Shown: in pieces, positions 32,838-35,630 of the stretch
Numbering within the stretch: position 1 is the stretch's first letter
How the letters are laid out: every line of letters starts with the position of its first letter
NCBI GenBank assembly: GCA_937916085.1
Contig: CALGGO010000095.1
Span: 1-35,630, forward strand
From: an uncultured Prevotellaceae bacterium
Lineage (GTDB): Bacteria; Bacteroidota; Bacteroidia; Bacteroidales; Muribaculaceae
Length of the DNA stretch: 35,630 nucleotides
Direction of reading: 5' to 3'
The notes under the pieces: generated by a model
The model's input: only the letters and a program-made list of their open reading frames with translations
Told to the model about the DNA's origin: nothing
The model's database searches: none
Translations under genes and position numbers: made by a program

Positions 32838-32845
32838 CAAAATTA
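32838..32845 (-). promoter_or_regulatory. Putative -7 element for the large secreted protein gene
   Basis: TAATTTTG on the minus strand fits TAnnTTTG, about 102 bases upstream of the ATG at 32735. It would give a leader that contains the octamer array. No convincing -33 element was found. Confidence 0.35.
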
Positions 32846-33001
32846 TCACATTAAATAAAGGGGAAAAAGACCATCATGACAAAATCAAAATTATTTTCTG
32901 AGTTAAAGCTCTAAAATATAGGTTTATATAATGTCCTATCAATTATCAAAATCAAAGCTATTGATGTGCTTAAAATGTCAGATTTTGCCGCTTTTGTTCA
33001 T

Positions 33002-33018
33002 TTGGCACGCTTTTTGTA
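33002..33018 (+). promoter_or_regulatory. Sigma-54 (RpoN)-like promoter upstream of the VWA gene
   Basis: TTGGCACG at 33002-33009, then 4 bases, then TTGTA at 33014-33018, matches the RpoN pattern TTGGCACG-N4-TTGCW except for T in place of C in the -12 GC. The GG and GT doublets are 10 bases apart, as required. It would start transcription near 33030, giving a leader of about 290 bases before the ATG at 33321. No enhancer-binding protein gene is in view. Confidence 0.35.
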
Positions 33019-33228
33019 TATTTTACACATAAATGTTTGTGTACATCTTAAACCTGATTATATATTTATTAATGTAATAGGAGTGTACTATTAATTGCCG
33101 CATCCTATCTTTTAGATTTCATTTTAAGCAAATCGGACATGAGGATTTAATTTCTCATTTATCATTTTACTTCTACTTGTCGAAAACTACCGTTTTTTGA
33201 TAGGCTTATGATTAAAAAATGTTAAATG

Positions 33229-33300
33229 CGTAATATTTACGTGCAAAATATTTGTTTGTGTAAAAAAATACACATTTACTTTGCAGTGTAAAATTTACAC
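33229..33300. promoter_or_regulatory. Cluster of inverted repeats around a -7-like site, upstream of the VWA gene
   Basis: Three inverted repeats occur in 72 bases: CGTAA-TAT-TTACG at 33229-33241, TGTGTA-N6-TACACA at 33257-33274, and GTGTAAA-A-TTTACAC at 33286-33300. The last two bracket TTACTTTG (33276-33283), a one-mismatch fit to TAnnTTTG, and TTTG at 33255-33258 could be the -33 element. The layout suggests a repressor or activator binding to related half-sites; the regulator is not identified. Confidence 0.45.
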
Positions 33301-33320
33301 AAAGCAAAAAAATAACAATT

Positions 33321-34568
33321 ATGATTTCATCTAACTTTTTCAGGAAACAGGTTGGGTTTAATGCCCACGAAGACGCCATCGGCAACGGTGGCGAGAGCAC
33401 CGAGAGAATTAATGTGAGTAACGAACCAATTAAAAATCAAGAAGAGATGAACAGCGAAAAATCAAACCAGAGTCAGCAAGAAGTGAACAATTCAGAGACA
33501 AGCGTGAAAAAAGCACGCATCTACAACCTAATCATCGTTGATGAGAGCGGTTCGATGTCCTCGCTCAGAGATGCTACCCAGAGTGGGGTGAACGAAACTA
33601 TCAACTCGATTCGTGGAGCGCAAAATGAGTTTGCCAACACACAAGAGCATTTTCTAACCCTAGTCACGTTTGACTCTAATGGCTATTCTGAGCCAGTGCG
33701 CACCTTGTATAACCGCAAACCCATTGCCGAAGTCGAGGATTTCAAGAATTACAACCCAAGCGGTTGCACTCCTCTCTATGATGCTATGGGGCAGTCGATA
33801 AACGAGTTGTATAACTTCATCAAGGATGATGAGGATGCAAGTGCCGTGGTGACTGTGCTCACCGACGGCTATGAGAACGCCTCGCAAGAGTGGACCGGTG
33901 CCGCCCTCAAAGAGTTTATCGAGAAACTCACGCAAGAGGGCTGGTCGTTTTCCTACATGGGAAGCAACCACGACGTGAAGCAGGTGAGCTTCAATCTATC
34001 CATTAATAATGTGATAGAGTTCAGCCATGACGTGAAAGGCGTGGGAAGCTCATGGGACCGTGAGAGTGCGGCAAAGCACAACTATTTCCGCAAGATGGAC
34101 AGGGAGTTTCGTCAGGGACGCAGACAATCAAAAGAGGAATGGCTTAAGCGCAAGCGCCAAATGGCAAGCGAGTATTACGAGAACCGCGTGACTCCCAACC
34201 ACATCTACTCCTTACATGAAGGCGAAATATTCGTCTTCGGCAGCAATCCACAGGGATTTCACAGTGGCGGAGCGGCAAAAGTTGCAATGGAGCGCTTCGG
34301 GGCAGTGTGGGGACAAGGCGAGGGTCTGCAAGGCAGGAGCTACGCTCTCCCAACCACTTGTCCGCTTGAGCAGATGGCAGAGGCGGTGCAACGTTTCGCC
34401 CAGTTTGCCGAGCAGCATCCCGAGCTGCGATTCCTCGTCACTCAAGTGGGCTGCGGCATTGCCGGCCACAACATCAATGATGTGGCTCAGTTGTTCAGAT
34501 GTTGCGTTCGCCTCGAGAACGTGGCATTGCCAGCCGAGTTCTGGAAAATTCTTGGCCTGACAATGTAA
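33321..34568 (+). CDS. von Willebrand factor A domain fused to an A1S_2505/macro-like domain
   Basis: A 415-residue cytoplasmic-type protein without a signal peptide. After a charged, Ser/Asn-rich N-terminus (1-65; a second ATG is at residue 44) comes a VWA domain, about 66-235, with a complete MIDAS metal site: D74-S76-S78 in DESGS, T150 in GCTPLYDA and D182 in TDGYE. A basic linker (250-290) leads to residues 301-412, which match the A1S_2505 phage non-structural protein family, a macro-like fold: IFVFGSNPQGFHSGGAAKVA, FGAVWGQGEGLQGRSYALPT and FLVTQVGCGIAGHN. In other genomes I know the two domains as separate proteins. The role is unknown; metal-dependent protein binding joined to nucleotide or ADP-ribose recognition is an inference. 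Confidence 0.8.
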   Translation: MISSNFFRKQVGFNAHEDAIGNGGESTERINVSNEPIKNQEEMNSEKSNQSQQEVNNSETSVKKARIYNLIIVDESGSMSSLRDATQSGVNETINSIRGAQNEFANTQEHFLTLVTFDSNGYSEPVRTLYNRKPIAEVEDFKNYNPSGCTPLYDAMGQSINELYNFIKDDEDASAVVTVLTDGYENASQEWTGAALKEFIEKLTQEGWSFSYMGSNHDVKQVSFNLSINNVIEFSHDVKGVGSSWDRESAAKHNYFRKMDREFRQGRRQSKEEWLKRKRQMASEYYENRVTPNHIYSLHEGEIFVFGSNPQGFHSGGAAKVAMERFGAVWGQGEGLQGRSYALPTTCPLEQMAEAVQRFAQFAEQHPELRFLVTQVGCGIAGHNINDVAQLFRCCVRLENVALPAEFWKILGLTM

Positions 34569-34597
34569 TCTCCCAATTCTCTCCCCTCTCCACTTTT

Positions 34598-34646
34598 TCG
34601 TTTATCGGGGATCGGGGATCGTTGTTCGTTTATCGTTTATCGAAGA
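34598..34646. repeat. Heptamer array with core TCG, seven units
   Basis: TCG begins at 34598, 34605, 34612, 34619, 34626, 34633 and 34640. Units include TCGTTTA (three times) and TCGGGGA (twice); the latter also occurs in the parC array about 6 kb away. It begins 30 bases after the VWA stop codon. Confidence 0.95.
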
Positions 34647-34673
34647 CAGTGAAGTGATTAAAGGCAACACCCA

Positions 34674-34734
34674 CTAAACACTAAACTCTAAACTCTAACC
34701 TGCGCGAAGCGCAATTCCATCTCCACTCTCCACT
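34674..34734. repeat. Two further heptamer stretches, CTAAA and CTCCACT
   Basis: CTAAA starts at 34674, 34681 and 34688, with CTAAC at 34695, period 7. After a small hairpin (TGCGC at 34701-34705 and GCGCA at 34709-34713), CTCCACT is repeated at 34721-34727 and 34728-34734. The gap between the VWA gene and the next gene thus contains three different heptamer arrays in a row. Confidence 0.8.
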
Positions 34735-34763
34735 AAAATTATCAATCTTTAAAAAACGGTATT

Positions 34764-35189
34764 ATGACTTATTCAATCAACAATTTATTAAATGGTGCAC
34801 AAACTATCGCAAACAGTGTTTTTGGCAAGCAAAACGAATACCACCTCCAGTTCAACAACGAGGACGACGGGCTCTGGTATGTTGATTTCCCAAACTGGCC
34901 ATTTGACCACCACAACCTGCTGATGGTGGCTGGTGCCGACGAGCTGTGTGACTTCTTGAGCGATGACGGCAAGACAACGCGCGTTGATGTCATACCAAGC
35001 AGCAAGCGCAAGGACTTGCCCGGCTATGCCGAACTCGTGCAGGGCGAGCACTCCCTCACTGGTGGTTCCTTCTACACCGTCAACGGTCTGCCAGGCTTTG
35101 ACCGCGAGATTTGGCTCTGCCCGGTAACACTCTTCGTTCTCGGACGCTATCCCAAGTATATGTACATCAAAAAATCTCAAATTAATTGA
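34764..35189 (+). CDS. Small protein, probably DUF6717-like
   Basis: A 141-residue soluble protein. A short N-terminal helix (residues 1-20) is followed by a compact domain rich in Trp, Phe and Asp. The domain runs from about LWYVDFPNWPFDHHNLLM (near 35-52) through VAGADELCDFLSDDGKTTRVDV (near 52-75). The region GGSFYTVNGLPGFDREIWLCPVTLFVLGRYPKYMYIK closes the protein. The Trp/Phe-Asp pattern and the E-L-C-D-F-L segment recall DUF6717, but I hold this loosely. No enzyme motif or membrane segment is present. It follows the VWA gene by 195 bases of repeats and precedes the last gene by 17, so at least the last two are co-transcribed. Confidence 0.6.
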   Translation: MTYSINNLLNGAQTIANSVFGKQNEYHLQFNNEDDGLWYVDFPNWPFDHHNLLMVAGADELCDFLSDDGKTTRVDVIPSSKRKDLPGYAELVQGEHSLTGGSFYTVNGLPGFDREIWLCPVTLFVLGRYPKYMYIKKSQIN

Positions 35190-35206
35190 ATGATAAATAG
35201 TTTATT

Positions 35207-35458
35207 ATGGAAAAAACAGTTTATAAATTAACAGAATTATTTAATGGAGAAGAAGTCTTCAATAAAACATATGAAGATAGAGATAAAGCATTTGAAGAAT
35301 ATGAAAATTTAGAATTTCATATTATGCTTGATGCATCAGACAGCGACTTCTATGAAGCAAATCAAAACGAGAATCATAAATGTTTTGATGTCACATACTA
35401 CGAAGATGATGAGCAATACAATAAAATAATAACATTAGAAGAAATAACTCAGGTTTAG
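35207..35458 (+). CDS. Small acidic protein, unknown function
   Basis: An 83-residue acidic protein that I do not recognise. It is rich in Glu, Asp, Asn and Tyr, with segments such as YKLTELFNGEEVFNKTYEDRD at the start and FDVTYYEDDEQYNKIITLEEIT near the end, consistent with a small alpha/beta fold. It has no Cys pair and no signal peptide. Its codons are markedly AT-rich compared with the GC-richer VWA and DUF6717-like genes before it, which suggests separate acquisition. It begins at an ATG 17 bases after the previous stop. An antitoxin- or inhibitor-like role would be a guess based only on size and charge. Confidence 0.6.
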   Translation: MEKTVYKLTELFNGEEVFNKTYEDRDKAFEEYENLEFHIMLDASDSDFYEANQNENHKCFDVTYYEDDEQYNKIITLEEITQV

Positions 35459-35535
35459 TTGCGCATTGCTCTCGGGTTTTTATTTTTAGACATAAAAACA
35501 TAAGTTCAATTATGCTGCGCCAGTATTTTTAGAAT

Positions 35536-35577
35536 AAGAACATAATTTTGTTTTTATGAAAGTCTTATGTTCTTTTT
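35536..35577 (+). terminator. Putative terminator of the VWA module
   Basis: AAGAACATAA at 35536-35545 pairs with TTATGTTCTT at 35565-35574 around a 19-base loop, followed by a run of T. The remaining bases up to 35630 are AT-rich and show nothing recognisable. Confidence 0.65.
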
Positions 35578-35630
35578 CTATGTTGCAAACCAAGGGAATT
35601 AACATTTTTAACATTATTAGTTCATATATT

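Larger units (their letters stand above)
32736..33320. other. AT-rich 585-base divergent intergenic region
   Basis: Between the divergent large secreted-protein gene and the VWA gene there is no credible coding sequence. It contains an octamer array (32764-32803), a minus-strand -7 element (32838-32845), a sigma-54-like site (33002-33018) and three inverted repeats near 33229-33300. A hydrophobic reading frame of 14 codons beginning at an ATG near 33033 has no support beyond its start codon. Confidence 0.7.

Noticed and set aside
33030..33080. A 14-codon hydrophobic peptide downstream of the sigma-54-like site
   Set aside because: It has a start and a stop codon but no ribosome-binding evidence or homologue that I can recognise.

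Overview
The window looks like a chromosome segment of a gut-type Bacteroidales bacterium. I infer this from Bacteroidetes-specific families (DUF3098, DUF4834 and DUF3316-like proteins), type IX secretion-like C-terminal tails on secreted proteins, LptC and FadL-like envelope genes, promoter elements of the TAnnTTTG type, and weak Shine-Dalgarno signals. The relatives I would look at first are Muribaculaceae or Prevotellaceae, but the sequence alone does not settle this.

Layout. Bases 1-3660 hold a 182-base homopyrimidine tract and then a rightward envelope and translation cluster: DUF3098, uppP, truB, queA. Bases 3758-5547 are a leftward phosphatidylethanolamine operon (psd, pssA, DUF4834). 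A dockerin plus formylglycine-enzyme-like secreted protein follows at 5791-6819. Bases 6908-14921 are leftward housekeeping and envelope genes: manC, a CBS/CorC transporter, lptC, an outer-membrane barrel, a small membrane protein, divIC, trmD and an EptA-like phosphoethanolamine transferase. Bases 15094-18130 carry a secreted protein and a TGS-domain nucleoside kinase. Bases 18255-23161 are a two-gene restriction-modification locus inserted next to trmO; a 28-base copy of the trmO 3' end lies on its far side. Bases 23207-28510 hold trmO, an S41 lipoprotein protease, a DUF3316-like protein and parC. Bases 28872-32735 encode a large multidomain surface SGNH-hydrolase-like protein. Bases 33321-35458 hold a rightward accessory module: a von Willebrand A domain fused to an A1S_2505/macro-like domain, followed by two small proteins.

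The most unusual feature is not a gene. At least thirteen intergenic stretches carry short degenerate tandem arrays. Each has its own 3-5 base core repeated at an exact period of 7 or 8 bases (9, 10 and 13 also occur), while the bases between the cores vary. The clearest are TCGA every 8 bases, nine times without a slip (12307-12374), and CTTA every 7 bases, ten times (16374-16440). One array exactly fills the gap between parC and its downstream gene. Another lies inside the parC reading frame and encodes a heptapeptide repeat. Some units recur at loci 6-20 kb apart. I know of no described element that accounts for these arrays.

The two accessory regions (restriction-modification and VWA/macro-like) are the best candidates for defence or stress functions. 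The VWA fusion has a sigma-54-like site and paired inverted repeats upstream. I see no rRNA, tRNA, CRISPR array, transposase or integrase.
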